Below the pieces are notes generated by a model. The model saw only the letters and a list, made by a program, of their open reading frames with translations, made no database searches and had not been told where the DNA came from. A stretch of 64,000 bases of DNA. Source: CAZGRP01 sp964527995. Its GTDB lineage: Bacteria > Zhuqueibacterota > Zhuqueibacteria > Oceanimicrobiales > CAZGRP01. Every line of letters begins with the position of its first letter. The first letter of the stretch is position 1. Below are positions 23,560 to 32,196 of this stretch, piece by piece. The position numbers and the translations under genes were made by a program. The stretch covers positions 82,957-146,956 of the forward strand of contig CAZGRP010000004.1 in assembly GCA_964527995.1 (NCBI GenBank), written 5' to 3'.

Positions 23560-24300
23560 ATGGTGACTGAGAATGTAACTTTGCTGGCAGCTCTCTTCGC
23601 AGGAGTGATCTCGTTTTTGTCGCCCTGCGTCTTGCCCCTTGTGCCGGCCTACATTTCCTACATCACCGGCCTCAGCGTCGAGGAACTGCGCGCCGGTGTC
23701 CTGCAGCGTGAGGCCACCCGGCGTCTGCTGATGAACTCACTGGCTCTGATCGCCGGGTTTTCTCTGGTGTTTATCGCCATGGGGGCGACGGCCACATTTG
23801 TCGGCAAGCTACTGACGGCCAATATGGCCCTCATCAGCAAGATCGCCGGTGTCATCCTGGTGATCTTCGGCTTGCACCTGATGGGAATTTTTCGGATTCG
23901 ATTTCTCAACTACGAGAAGCGGCTGCAGGTGAAGGCCAAGCCCGTCACCCTTCTCGGTTCTTTTCTCGTTGGCGTCGCCTTCGCGGCGGGATGGAGTCCG
24001 TGCATCGGACCGATCCTCGGTGCAATATTGGCCATCGCCGCATCCAAGAGCAGCGTCGCCCAGGGCGTCATCCTGCTCGCTTTCTACTCGCTTGGATTGG
24101 CGATTCCCTTCTTCCTGACAGCCGTGGCAACCAATGCGCTGCTGAAAGTTTTCAAACAGGTGAAACGGCACTTCCGCACCATCGAGATCGTCAGCGGTGT
24201 CTTTCTGGTCTCCGTCGGCGTGATGATGTTCTTCAACGTCTTCACCTACCTGTCCTCATATTTGAACCAGTGGATACCATGGCTACAAAACATCGGTTAA
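23560..24300 (+). CDS. ccdA: CcdA-type thiol-disulfide transmembrane transporter
   Basis: 246 residues with six predicted membrane helices, the size of CcdA (the transmembrane core of DsbD without its soluble domains). The paired catalytic Cys motifs are present: 'VISFLSPCVLPLVPAYISYI' (C23) and 'VAFAAGWSPCIGPILGAILA'. CcdA passes reducing electrons from cytoplasmic thioredoxin to periplasmic TlpA/ResA-type proteins, one of which is encoded at 21516. AGGAAG lies before the ATG at 23560. A terminator separates it from the sigma operon, yet the shared thiol-redox theme suggests a functional link. Confidence 0.93.
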   Translation: MVTENVTLLAALFAGVISFLSPCVLPLVPAYISYITGLSVEELRAGVLQREATRRLLMNSLALIAGFSLVFIAMGATATFVGKLLTANMALISKIAGVILVIFGLHLMGIFRIRFLNYEKRLQVKAKPVTLLGSFLVGVAFAAGWSPCIGPILGAILAIAASKSSVAQGVILLAFYSLGLAIPFFLTAVATNALLKVFKQVKRHFRTIEIVSGVFLVSVGVMMFFNVFTYLSSYLNQWIPWLQNIG

Positions 24301-25211
24301 GTTCCGTTTCACCTACCGGGCTCCTGCCGCGCTGGCGGATGGGCCTACATGCGGTTGCTTCCTTGCTCATCCTCTCCGCCGCCGGCGAGGCCGTTGCCGG
24401 TGCCTGGACCCTCGGCCGCGGCCGGGTATGGACCAAACTGTCCTACTACACCTACTCGGCCACCGAGCGTTTTGCCGGGGCTGATTGCTTCAGTTGCCGG
24501 CCCGGCGACCGGGTGCCGTACAATTTCAATGGTGAAGCGGGCTCCACGGCGATCTTTTTCGATCTCTGGTGGGGTCTGACCAACCGCCTCGATCTTCAGA
24601 CCCAGGCGTCGTACTATCCCAGTGTGTCGTTCGATGACGCCATCGATGATCGCAACAGCAACGGCATCGGCGACGTCCGTTTTGGCGCCAAGTTCCGCGT
24701 CCTCGACGGACCGGTCGTGACTTCGGTCAAGGTGCTGGCGAAAGCACCGCTCGGCGGGTTCCCCATCGATGCAGAGCTTGTCCCCGTGGGCGAAGGGCAG
24801 TGGGATTTTGACTTCGTGGCACAGTTCGGCCACTCATTTTATCCCCTGCCCGCTTATGCCAACATCAATATCGGCTATCGCCTGCGGGCGCGGAACACCG
24901 ATACGGACATCAAGCCGGGCAACGAGGGGCTGCTTCAGGCCGAGTTCGGCTACGGCGTCACCCACTGGTTGATGCTCAAGGGCTTTCTCGATGTCACCCG
25001 CGGAGGTCGAAACAAGTTCGGCGACCTGGTGATTCGCGACAGCCAACGCCGCATCACATATCTCTCTCCGGTGCTGCTGATTTTCCCGGACAAAAACACC
25101 ATCATCGAGGCGAGCTTTCTCTACCCAGTGGCCGGCCGAAACTTTCCAGCCGGCACGGTGTTTAGTATTGGTGTGGCGAGAACCTTCCGTCTGAGTCAGT
25201 CGATCTTTTAG
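24279..25211 (+). CDS. Outer-membrane beta-barrel protein (transporter-like)
   Basis: 310 residues from an ATG that overlaps the last 22 nt of ccdA; an alternative start is 24339. A hydrophobic signal segment (about 25-41) is followed by alternating strands with 'DRNSNGIGDVRFGAKFRVLD', 'INIGYRLRARNTDTDIKPGN' and 'EFGYGVTHWLMLKGFLDVTR', and the chain ends in F. This pattern matches the MetA-pathway/'transporter' group of outer-membrane porin-like barrels, often found beside redox or cytochrome genes. Two Cys in 'GADCFSCRPGD' near the N-terminus are unusual for a barrel and might meet the CcdA/TlpA thiol pathway; that is conjecture. Confidence 0.68.
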   Translation: MATKHRLSSVSPTGLLPRWRMGLHAVASLLILSAAGEAVAGAWTLGRGRVWTKLSYYTYSATERFAGADCFSCRPGDRVPYNFNGEAGSTAIFFDLWWGLTNRLDLQTQASYYPSVSFDDAIDDRNSNGIGDVRFGAKFRVLDGPVVTSVKVLAKAPLGGFPIDAELVPVGEGQWDFDFVAQFGHSFYPLPAYANINIGYRLRARNTDTDIKPGNEGLLQAEFGYGVTHWLMLKGFLDVTRGGRNKFGDLVIRDSQRRITYLSPVLLIFPDKNTIIEASFLYPVAGRNFPAGTVFSIGVARTFRLSQSIF

Positions 25212-25232
25212 ACTTTCGGGTCTCTTTGTTCC

Positions 25233-26309
25233 GTGCGATTCTGGCGATGGATCCCCACCGCGGGGATACTGCTCGTGGCTGCCTGCGCGCCGGGTGACTC
25301 CAGCTTCGGTCCCTCGATCCCTACCGGCTGGGACATTCCCCGGGAGGGCATCTCGGTTGGCTGCCCCGGAGGGCGCGACTGCATTCCCTCGCTCAGCAAT
25401 CCCGAGATGCTTCCCGCCGATGCGGCGACCTTTCTTCGCGACGATGACCTGGTGCTTGGTCTGGTGCTGAACCAGGAGCCCAGGGCCTACCCGATCCAGA
25501 TTCTCGACTATCATGAAATTGTGAACGACGAGGTCGGTGGCGTGCCGGTGGCCATCACCTACTCCCCGCTGACAGGAACGGGCATCGCTTTCGATCGTGA
25601 GGTAGCCGAGAAAGTGCTGGAATTCGGCGTATCCGGTCTGCTGTATGACAGCAATCTGATCATGTATGACCGCACCACCGGCAGCCATTGGACGCAGATG
25701 CGCTTGCGTGCCGACCAGGGGCCGTTGCGTGGCACCCGGCTGTCGACTCGGCCGCTGATGCAGATCAGCTGGGAAGGTTGGCGACGCCTGCACCCCGACA
25801 CCAAAGTCCTCTCCCGCAACACCGGCTTCCCTCGAGACTATTCGGTTTATCCGTATGGCGACTACCGCAATAACAACACGTTCCTCCTCTTTCCGCTGTT
25901 GAACGAGGACCCGCGCCTGCCGCGCAAGACAGTGGTCCATGGTGTGGTCACTGTCGGCGCCGTCAAAGTGTGGAAACATGAAGATTTTACCGACCCGGCA
26001 ATCCTCAATGTCGACGTGGGCGGCGAGCCGGTTGTGCTGATCGCCGACCCCGCCCTGCGGCTCGTGGTCAGCTACGGCCGTATCGCTCCTCCCGGCCGCC
26101 TGCTTACTTTCCGGATCAGTTTCTCCTCCAATCGCTTCCCCTTTGCCCTGCGCGACGAGCAAACCCAGACTCTGTGGGACATCCAGGGGCAGGCCTTTAG
26201 CGGCCCCCTGGCCGGAAGTCGACTCGAACCGATCACCTCCTACAACGGCTACTGGTTCGCCTGGGGCGCTATCTTCAACTCCGTCCAGATCGCCGACATC
26301 GGCGGTTAG
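25233..26309 (+). CDS. DUF3179-domain lipoprotein
   Basis: 358 residues from a GTG. Lipobox VAAC (Cys18). DUF3179 landmarks: 'LGLVLNQEPRAYPIQILDYH' with 'EIVNDEVGGVPVAITYSPLT' and 'TGSHWTQMRLRADQGPLRGT', then 'HPDTKVLSRNTGFPRDYSVY' and 'YPYGDY'. In many family members a Cys replaces the Ser in 'ITYSPL'; here it is Ser. The C-terminal end 'LDLWDIQGQ'-like segment (TLWDIQGQAFSGPLAGSRLE) and 'YWFAWGAIF' are also typical. The function of DUF3179 is unknown. It is 21 bp from the barrel gene, so ccdA-barrel-DUF3179 probably form one operon. Confidence 0.88.
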   Translation: MRFWRWIPTAGILLVAACAPGDSSFGPSIPTGWDIPREGISVGCPGGRDCIPSLSNPEMLPADAATFLRDDDLVLGLVLNQEPRAYPIQILDYHEIVNDEVGGVPVAITYSPLTGTGIAFDREVAEKVLEFGVSGLLYDSNLIMYDRTTGSHWTQMRLRADQGPLRGTRLSTRPLMQISWEGWRRLHPDTKVLSRNTGFPRDYSVYPYGDYRNNNTFLLFPLLNEDPRLPRKTVVHGVVTVGAVKVWKHEDFTDPAILNVDVGGEPVVLIADPALRLVVSYGRIAPPGRLLTFRISFSSNRFPFALRDEQTQTLWDIQGQAFSGPLAGSRLEPITSYNGYWFAWGAIFNSVQIADIGG

Positions 26310-26328
26310 CCGCGTTCTCAGGCCGCCC

Positions 26329-26357
26329 TTGACAAAGGCTCGCAACTTGGATATATT
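26329..26357 (+). promoter_or_regulatory. Sigma-70 promoter of the S9 peptidase gene
   Basis: TTGACA (26329-26334), 17-bp spacer, TATATT (26352-26357), about 145 bp upstream of the start codon. The leader of about 140 nt is long and has no obvious structure or ORF. Confidence 0.82.
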
Positions 26358-26501
26358 GCGACGGTTGCCGGCCTTCACAAGGAAAAGTGTGGCCGAGCCC
26401 TGAATCCAGCACGGCGATTTCGAGTCCTCGAGTTTCGCCGCCCTTTCCGCAACCCTTCGAGTCCCTGGCAAAGGCTCTTTCCTATTTTCAGAGGAGGGAA
26501 A

Positions 26502-28553
26502 ATGAAACACATGCGACTGGCTTCCGTCCTTCTTGCTCTTCTTGTCGCCACCGCCGCGGCACAGCAGAAGCATCCCATCACTTTCGAAGAGATGTTCACC
26601 ATGGGGCGAGTCGCCGACCCGCAGGTCTCGCCCGACGGCCAGTGGGTCGCCTTCGTCGTCACCGAATACGACATCGACGCCAACCGTGGCAACAGCGATC
26701 TCTGGCTTGTGGCCATCGACGGCAGCGAGGCGCGCCGGCTCACCTCCAATGCCGCCGCCGATTTCAGCCCGCGCTGGTCGCCCGATGGAAGGCAGCTTGC
26801 GTTCGTGTCGACGCGTTCCGGCAAGGCTCAGATCTGGCTTCTGCCCCTCGACGGCGGCGAAGCCCGGCAGCTCACCACGACTTCCACCGGGGCGAGCGGC
26901 CCGGTCTGGTCAGCCGACGGCAAGTGGATTCTGTTCACGTCGCGGGTCTATCCGGACTGCGAGAGCGACGACTGCAACCGCCGCCGCGACCAGGAACGTG
27001 CCGAAAGCAAAGTCAAGGCGAGGGTGATCGACCAGCTTTTGTTTCGCCACTGGAACAGCTGGCGCGACGGCAAATGGAGTCATCTCTTCGTCGTCTCCGC
27101 CAGCGAAGGTGGACCGGGGCGGGATTTGATTCGTGGCCGACTCGATGTGCCCCCCATTGCCCTTGGCGGAGCGCAGGACTACGTTTTCTCACCGGACGGC
27201 AAGAACGTCACCTACGTGGCCAACACCGATCCGATGGTGGCCATCAGCACCAACAACGACCTTTTTACCATCCCGGTTGAGGGCGGCTCACCCCGCAAGC
27301 TGACCTCCAATCCGGCCAACGACAATTATCCACAGTATTCGCCCGACGGTCGCTTCATCGCCTACCGCGCTCAGCTACGTGCCGGTTTCGAATCGGACCG
27401 CTACCGCCTGATGATCTACGATCGCCGTACGGGTCGGGTGACCAACCTGACCGAAAACCTCGATCGTTCGATCGGTTCCTACACCTGGTCTCCGGACGGC
27501 AAGGCGATTTATTTCACCGCGGTAGATCAGGGGTACTCGTCGATTCACCGCCTCGATGTTGCCAGCCACAGGGTGAGCCGATTGACCGAGAAGAGCTACA
27601 ACGCCAATGTCGCCGTTACGCCCGATGGCAAGACGCTGATTTTTCGACGCCAGTCCATGCGGCAGCCGTTCGAGATCTATCGAGCCGACGTCAACGGCCG
27701 CAAAGTCCGTGCTCTTACGCACGTCAATGATGCCCGTCTGGCCGACATCGACATGAACGCACCCGAAGAGGTGTGGTACGAAGGTGCTGGTGGCACGAAG
27801 GTGCATGGCTTTCTGCTCAAGCCGCCGGCCTTCGACCCGGCAAAGAAGTATCCTCTGGTGCTTCTGGTTCACGGTGGGCCGCAGGGTATGTGGGCCGACG
27901 GCTTTCATTTTCGCTGGAACGCCCAGATGTTCGCCGCTCCCGGGTACGTCGTCTTCATGCCGAATCCGCGCGGCAGTACCGGCTACGGCCAGAAGTTCAC
28001 CGACGAGATCAGCCGCGATTGGGGCGGCAAGGCCTACGAAGATATCATGCGGGGGGTCGACTATGTGCTGGCACACTACCCCTTCGTCGACAGCACCCGC
28101 ATGGTGGCGGCCGGTGCCTCGTATGGCGGCTATATGATGGACTGGATTCTTGGTCACACCGACCGTTTCCGGGCGATCGTCAGCCACGACGGTGTGTTCA
28201 ACACGGTGAGCATGTACTTTTCCACTGAGGAGTTGTGGTTCCCGGAGTGGGAGTTCGGCGGCACACCGTGGACGAACAAGGCCCTGTACGAGAAGTGGTC
28301 TCCGCACAACTACGTCGCCAACTTCAAGACGCCGACTCTGGTCATCCACAGCCAGAACGACTTTCGGGTTCCGCTGGAACAGGGGCTGTCGCTTTTTACG
28401 GCGCTGCAGCGAATGAAGGTCCCTTCGCGGCTGCTCTATTTTCCGGATGAGGACCATTTTGTCACCAAGCCGCAGAACGCGCGACTGTGGTGGAAGACGA
28501 TCTACGAATGGTTTGACAGGTGGTTGGGAACTGAAGCAAACGGTGGAGAATGA
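26502..28553 (+). CDS. Secreted S9-family prolyl oligopeptidase-type serine peptidase
   Basis: 683 residues. Signal peptide about 1-20. Residues about 40-410 are a TolB/WD40-like beta-propeller with repeated 'SPDG/SADG' blade motifs ('PQVSPDGQWVAFVV', 'PRWSPDGRQLAFVS', 'PVWSADGKWILFTS' and more). The C-terminal alpha/beta hydrolase domain holds the triad S540 (GASYGGY), D620 (SQNDFRV) and H652 (DEDHFV), with the oxyanion-side 'HGGPQGMW' and 'NPRGSTGYGQKF'. This is the acylaminoacyl/dipeptidyl-peptidase type, acting on short peptides in the periplasm. GAGGAGGG precedes the ATG. It overlaps the next gene by 4 bp. Confidence 0.94.
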   Translation: MKHMRLASVLLALLVATAAAQQKHPITFEEMFTMGRVADPQVSPDGQWVAFVVTEYDIDANRGNSDLWLVAIDGSEARRLTSNAAADFSPRWSPDGRQLAFVSTRSGKAQIWLLPLDGGEARQLTTTSTGASGPVWSADGKWILFTSRVYPDCESDDCNRRRDQERAESKVKARVIDQLLFRHWNSWRDGKWSHLFVVSASEGGPGRDLIRGRLDVPPIALGGAQDYVFSPDGKNVTYVANTDPMVAISTNNDLFTIPVEGGSPRKLTSNPANDNYPQYSPDGRFIAYRAQLRAGFESDRYRLMIYDRRTGRVTNLTENLDRSIGSYTWSPDGKAIYFTAVDQGYSSIHRLDVASHRVSRLTEKSYNANVAVTPDGKTLIFRRQSMRQPFEIYRADVNGRKVRALTHVNDARLADIDMNAPEEVWYEGAGGTKVHGFLLKPPAFDPAKKYPLVLLVHGGPQGMWADGFHFRWNAQMFAAPGYVVFMPNPRGSTGYGQKFTDEISRDWGGKAYEDIMRGVDYVLAHYPFVDSTRMVAAGASYGGYMMDWILGHTDRFRAIVSHDGVFNTVSMYFSTEELWFPEWEFGGTPWTNKALYEKWSPHNYVANFKTPTLVIHSQNDFRVPLEQGLSLFTALQRMKVPSRLLYFPDEDHFVTKPQNARLWWKTIYEWFDRWLGTEANGGE

Positions 28554-28819
28554 TGCCGGAACTCAAGATTGCCATCTACAAAGGCGACGAAAGCGCACCG
28601 GAGACCGTGGTCAAGATTCCGTTGCAGGCTCTCCGGATCGCCCAGTCAGTATTGCCGCATCGAGTCAGATGGGCTTTCGAAGAAGAGGGGATCGACTGGA
28701 AGGAGGTCATTCGTCTGGTCGAGGAAGAAAAGGTGTCGGGCACGCTCGTGGAGGTGCAGAAGAAGGGGCACCGCATCGTGGTCAGTGTCGAGGGCTCTGA
28801 ATCGGCCGGCAGCGAATGA
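28550..28819 (+). CDS. Small conserved cytoplasmic protein, function unknown
   Basis: 89 residues, starting at an ATG that overlaps the peptidase stop (ATGA), so translation is coupled. No signal peptide. The pattern 'VKIPLQALRIAQSVLPHRVR' / 'FEEEGIDWKEVIRLVEEEKV' / 'SGTLVEVQKKGHRIVVSVEG' (helix, helix, beta-hairpin ending in VE) recalls small proteins with the 'GTLVEIED..G.RVVI.VE' ending that sit beside DUF4097 or anti-sigma-like genes in other bacteria. This is a recollection, not a search result. Its pairing with a secreted peptidase is unexplained. Confidence 0.7.
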   Translation: MMPELKIAIYKGDESAPETVVKIPLQALRIAQSVLPHRVRWAFEEEGIDWKEVIRLVEEEKVSGTLVEVQKKGHRIVVSVEGSESAGSE

Positions 28820-28846
28820 TTCCGGCGGCAAGGCACTGGTCATAAG

Positions 28847-28880
28847 AAATCCCGCACCTCGAAGAGGAGATGCGGGAGCG
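28847..28880 (-). terminator. Possible terminator of the HEAT-like protein gene
   Basis: TCCCGCA and TGCGGGA enclose an inner CCTC/GAGG pairing, with a small bulge. On the minus strand the stem is followed by TTTCTT. It lies about 45 bp beyond the stop at 28926. Confidence 0.55.
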
Positions 28881-28925
28881 GTCAAGAGGAGGCGCCGGCT
28901 GGCAGGCCCTCCGCGGCGGCATGGG

Positions 28926-29324
28926 CTACGGGCGATTGCTGTCGTAATCGTTGAGAATTGCCCAAAGAGCAGCATGTAGCCTCGGCGATGTTTCGAACCG
29001 GGTGCTACGCCGGAGGAAATCCATGGCCCAGTGGTTCTGCGTCTTGTGCAGGGCCGCGAGGGCCATCATCCGGACGCCAGTGTCCTGGTGGCTACGGTAG
29101 ATACGAACGATGTCGAAAATGGCTGCGTCGACATCCAGTCGGTCGCCGTAGTGGATGATCTGCGCCAGGGCGGATTGCTGCAGGCCCTGATTGGACGAGG
29201 CCAAAGCCGTCACCAGATTTGCACTGAACGATTGCCAGTCTGTTTCTTTGGCCTGGGCCGAGCGGCTGGGCTGCAACAGAAAGCCCACCAGAAACAGTGC
29301 GATGATCCAGGTCGATCTTTTCAT
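28926..29324 (-). CDS. Small secreted HEAT-repeat-like protein
   Basis: 132 residues from the ATG at 29322-29324, which has GGAGG about 9 nt upstream; the codons further upstream are not needed. Signal peptide about 1-25 (ends SAQA). The mature chain is all helical with HEAT-like pairs: 'LVTALASSNQGLQQSALAQI', 'DVDAAIFDIVRIYRSHQDTG', 'VRMMALAALHKTQNHWAMDF' and 'RLHAALWAILNDYD'. It may be a periplasmic adaptor, but no family can be named. Small secreted HEAT-like proteins of this type are seen in FCB-group genomes, according to my recollection. Confidence 0.68.
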   Translation of the reverse strand: MKRSTWIIALFLVGFLLQPSRSAQAKETDWQSFSANLVTALASSNQGLQQSALAQIIHYGDRLDVDAAIFDIVRIYRSHQDTGVRMMALAALHKTQNHWAMDFLRRSTRFETSPRLHAALWAILNDYDSNRP

Positions 29325-29474
29325 CCTAGCACCTCCGTGCATTGGAATGTCCGAACCTGTGGCTAGTCCTCAAGTGTACGCGTGGCAGGTGCGAAAGTTA
29401 CCACCGCAAACCATTCCTGCAACGACCCCTCACAGATTCGGACTCGAACCCACCTGGTATCCATCCAATCCCTA

Positions 29475-32012
29475 TCAGCCGCCGATCGGGCTGCCTGGAG
29501 GCGGCTTCAGGGGCTGCGGAGTTGGCGCCGCTGCACTGGGCCGACTCAGGAAGCGGGCGATGTCGTCGGCAGCCATCCTCCGGTGGGCCTCCTCGACGGG
29601 GCTCTCCGTGCGGTGCGTGGATCGCAATAGGCCCTCCAACTCGCGCAGCTTCGCCGCAGCGATGGCGCGAACATCCGGGGCAGCCTTGGTGTTTCCTGCC
29701 AGGTCGATGAGGCGGTCGACGACCACCCTTTCGACGGCTCTGGCCACGGCCGCCTGGGCACCGTCCGAAGGAGTCTTGGCCTTCCAGGTGAAATCCAAAA
29801 GACGATCAATGAGATCAGCCAGGCCGGGAAAGCGGCTGTCGCGGCTGTGCAGCTCCACCATCCTGGCGGCGCGCTCGGATTGCAGCAGGTTGGACACCGT
29901 CATGTCGGCGGCCACCGCTGCAGCCGCCACTGGGTCGAACAGCATCGCCGTACGTTTCGGGAAAAGCTCGCGCCGGTCGTTGTAGCCGAAGGGCTGAGGC
30001 GGCAGCAACCGCAGGATTCTGTGCGGCAGGACCAGAGCTGCCGGGTCGAGCGTTTTCAGCAGAGCCTCCAGGGCCTGCCGCTGGCGCTCCGGCGGCACCC
30101 ATTGCAGCGGCGTCTGGCCGTCGCCGCGCACGGCGTAGGTGTAAAAAGCTCCGCCGAGCATCTTGGCCGTTGCCTCGACCTGGTAGCGGTGATGCAGGTA
30201 GAGCGGCACCAGTGTGCGCTCGAGGGTGGCCAGCGGCCGGCCTTCGGGGATGTTTTGTTCGCCGAAACGGGCCAGGGCGATGCTGCGCACCTGCATCTCA
30301 TGTTCCAGGGCGGCGACCGGATCGGATCCGTTGTCCCACAGGTTGGCCAGCGGGTGTGCCGCACCGGCAGGGCGGGCGTCGGCATCGGTGATGAAGAGAA
30401 GTTTCTTGTCAAGGGCCTCGCGCACCAGCCGGTCGAGAGCGGCGTCCTCGTCGGTGCCGGGAGGGAACTCGCTGTAGGCGTAGCGCACGGCCCAGCGGTC
30501 CCAGGCGCCGATACCGACGGCGTATGCATCGGAGAGGTCAAGATCGCCCGAAGGGGTGATTTTGACCAGCGGCGCCGGGTAGTCCATCACCGATGCCCGA
30601 CCATAGGTGCTGGCGGCAAAGTTGTGGGCGAAGCCGAGGGTGTGGCCGACCTCGTGCGCCACGAGTTGGCGGATGCGGGCCAGGGCCACTTCGACAGCGG
30701 TCGTGTTGGGGTCCAGGGACGCCAGGTAGCTCTCCTCGGGCACGGCCGCCAGCTCGCCATCGTCCCACGGGCCGGAAGCCGAGCCGAACAGGGGCTCCAG
30801 ACCTTCGAATAGAAGGCGATCCTGGCGGACTCGCAACGACCCGAGATTGACATGGCCCTTGATGATCTCACCGGTACGCGGGTCGATGACCGAGCCGCCG
30901 TACGACCAGCCGCGCGTGGAGCGGTGCACCCACTCGATGACGTTGTAGCGCACGTCGAGCGGATCGGCATCCTCCGGCAGCACTTCCACACGAAAAGCGT
31001 TCTTGAACCCGGCCGCCTCGAAAGCCTGGTTCCACCAACTGGCCCCCTCGATCAAGGCGGAGCGCACCGGTTCGGGTGCACCGGGATCGACGTAGTAGAC
31101 GATCGGCTTCACCGGCTCGGAGACGGCCGCATTGGGGTCCTTCTTCTTGAGGCGATGCCGGGCGATGAAGCGTTTCTGCAATGGCTGGTCGATGGGGGTG
31201 GCGTAGTCGGCGAAGCTGATGCCGAAGGCGCCGGCACGGGGATCGAAGCGACGCGGCTGGTAATCGTCGTCGGGGAGCTGGATGAAGGAGAGGTGCTGGC
31301 GAACGGTTACAGCCTCGGGAGTCGGAGCGGTTTCGACCACCAGCGGTCCTGGCTCCGAAGAGACAAAGGTGAGGATGACCTCGAATTCGGTGTTCTTCGG
31401 GAAGGCCTTTGTGCGCGGCAGATAGACGGCAGAGCGGGACCTGTCGAGTTTGAAGTTTCCCTGGCCGCGTTGCTTGAGACGCCGGGCCACATAGTGGGCA
31501 TCGCGGAAGAGGAAGTCGGTGGCATCGACCAGGACGCGGCCGTTGGATTCGGCCGCGATCTCGCTACCCCACAGGATCGATTGAGCAAACGATTCCTCCA
31601 CGGCCCGCTTTTCAGCCGGATTGTCGGTGGTCGCGCGGTATCGCAGGTTGCGCTGCCAGAGAAGCACTTTGGGCCCGACGCGGACAAACTTGACCACACG
31701 GTCGCGCCCCAACTGGCCGCGGTCGAGTCCCACCGGGTTGGAGCCCAGGCCGGTGCTGAGAGAGTTCACGTAGAGGAATTCCTGGTTGAAGCGCGGGATC
31801 TCCAGCCAGATCTTGCCGGTGCGGCTGTCCCAGTAGAAGGGGAAATAGCCGTCATGGCGTTCCATGCCGGCGGTCTTCTCGGCGATGGTGGGGACTTTGG
31901 CTTTCGCCTTCTGCGTCGCCTGCTTCTGGACCGTGGCGAGCGTGTCCCCATGAAACCAGGCCACCGCAAGAAGCACCGAGCTGATCATCGGGATGCTTTT
32001 CTGAAATCTCAT
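29475..32012 (-). CDS. Secreted zinc-dependent metallopeptidase (DUF5117/DUF5118 type)
   Basis: 845 residues from the ATG at 32010-32012, chosen because AGGAGG lies 8 nt upstream and the promoter box would otherwise be inside the gene. Signal peptide about 1-21. The middle has the metzincin motif 'HEVGHTLGFAHNF' (H453, E454, H457, G460, H463) and a Met-turn 'ASVMDYPAP' further on. The family order is present: an N-terminal DUF5118-like segment, the DUF5117 region ('FYVNSLSTGLGS'-type start, here 'EFLYVNSLSTGLGSNPVGLD'), and the C-terminal DUF4953-like region with 'VNLGSLRVRQDRLL'. It should digest proteins outside the cytoplasm. Adjacent genes are unrelated. Confidence 0.92.
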   Translation of the reverse strand: MRFQKSIPMISSVLLAVAWFHGDTLATVQKQATQKAKAKVPTIAEKTAGMERHDGYFPFYWDSRTGKIWLEIPRFNQEFLYVNSLSTGLGSNPVGLDRGQLGRDRVVKFVRVGPKVLLWQRNLRYRATTDNPAEKRAVEESFAQSILWGSEIAAESNGRVLVDATDFLFRDAHYVARRLKQRGQGNFKLDRSRSAVYLPRTKAFPKNTEFEVILTFVSSEPGPLVVETAPTPEAVTVRQHLSFIQLPDDDYQPRRFDPRAGAFGISFADYATPIDQPLQKRFIARHRLKKKDPNAAVSEPVKPIVYYVDPGAPEPVRSALIEGASWWNQAFEAAGFKNAFRVEVLPEDADPLDVRYNVIEWVHRSTRGWSYGGSVIDPRTGEIIKGHVNLGSLRVRQDRLLFEGLEPLFGSASGPWDDGELAAVPEESYLASLDPNTTAVEVALARIRQLVAHEVGHTLGFAHNFAASTYGRASVMDYPAPLVKITPSGDLDLSDAYAVGIGAWDRWAVRYAYSEFPPGTDEDAALDRLVREALDKKLLFITDADARPAGAAHPLANLWDNGSDPVAALEHEMQVRSIALARFGEQNIPEGRPLATLERTLVPLYLHHRYQVEATAKMLGGAFYTYAVRGDGQTPLQWVPPERQRQALEALLKTLDPAALVLPHRILRLLPPQPFGYNDRRELFPKRTAMLFDPVAAAAVAADMTVSNLLQSERAARMVELHSRDSRFPGLADLIDRLLDFTWKAKTPSDGAQAAVARAVERVVVDRLIDLAGNTKAAPDVRAIAAAKLRELEGLLRSTHRTESPVEEAHRRMAADDIARFLSRPSAAAPTPQPLKPPPGSPIGG

Positions 32013-32045
32013 CTCCGTCGCCTCCTGTTTTTTTTTGGACTCCGC

Positions 32046-32074
32046 AATATAGGCCTGCAGCGGGCGGTTGTCAA
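32046..32074 (-). promoter_or_regulatory. Sigma-70 promoter of the DUF5117-type peptidase gene
   Basis: Minus strand: TTGACA (32069-32074), 17-bp spacer, TATATT (32046-32051). It sits 34 bp upstream of the start codon, which leaves a very short leader. Confidence 0.85.
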
Positions 32075-32093
32075 GAGGAACCGTGGGGAGAGT

Positions 32094-32129
32094 CAGAGGC
32101 AAAGCTTCTTCGAAGAAGGTTTGCCTCTG
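32094..32129. repeat. 36-bp hairpin repeat, copy 1
   Basis: A near-perfect palindrome: CAGAGGCAAA (32094-32103), one unpaired G, the self-complementary core CTTCTTCGAAGAAG (32105-32118), one unpaired G, then TTTGCCTCTG (32120-32129). It is related to the hairpin at 33602-33634, with compensating base changes between the two. No T-run follows on either strand. Confidence 0.8.
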
Positions 32130-32196
32130 CGTTCTCGGGTAACCCCTGACGTACGAGTCGTGGCGCAGGCATCTTACTCGCGGTTGTCCCCAAAGC

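Noticed and set aside
24834..26573. 579-codon minus-strand open frame
   Set aside because: It spans a barrel gene, the DUF3179 gene and the S9 gene start on the other strand, and includes the promoter at 26329. No motif supports it.
29430..29460. T-loop-like GGTTCGAGTCC on the minus strand
   Set aside because: The T-stem does not pair, and no acceptor or anticodon arm can be folded around it, so it is not a tRNA.
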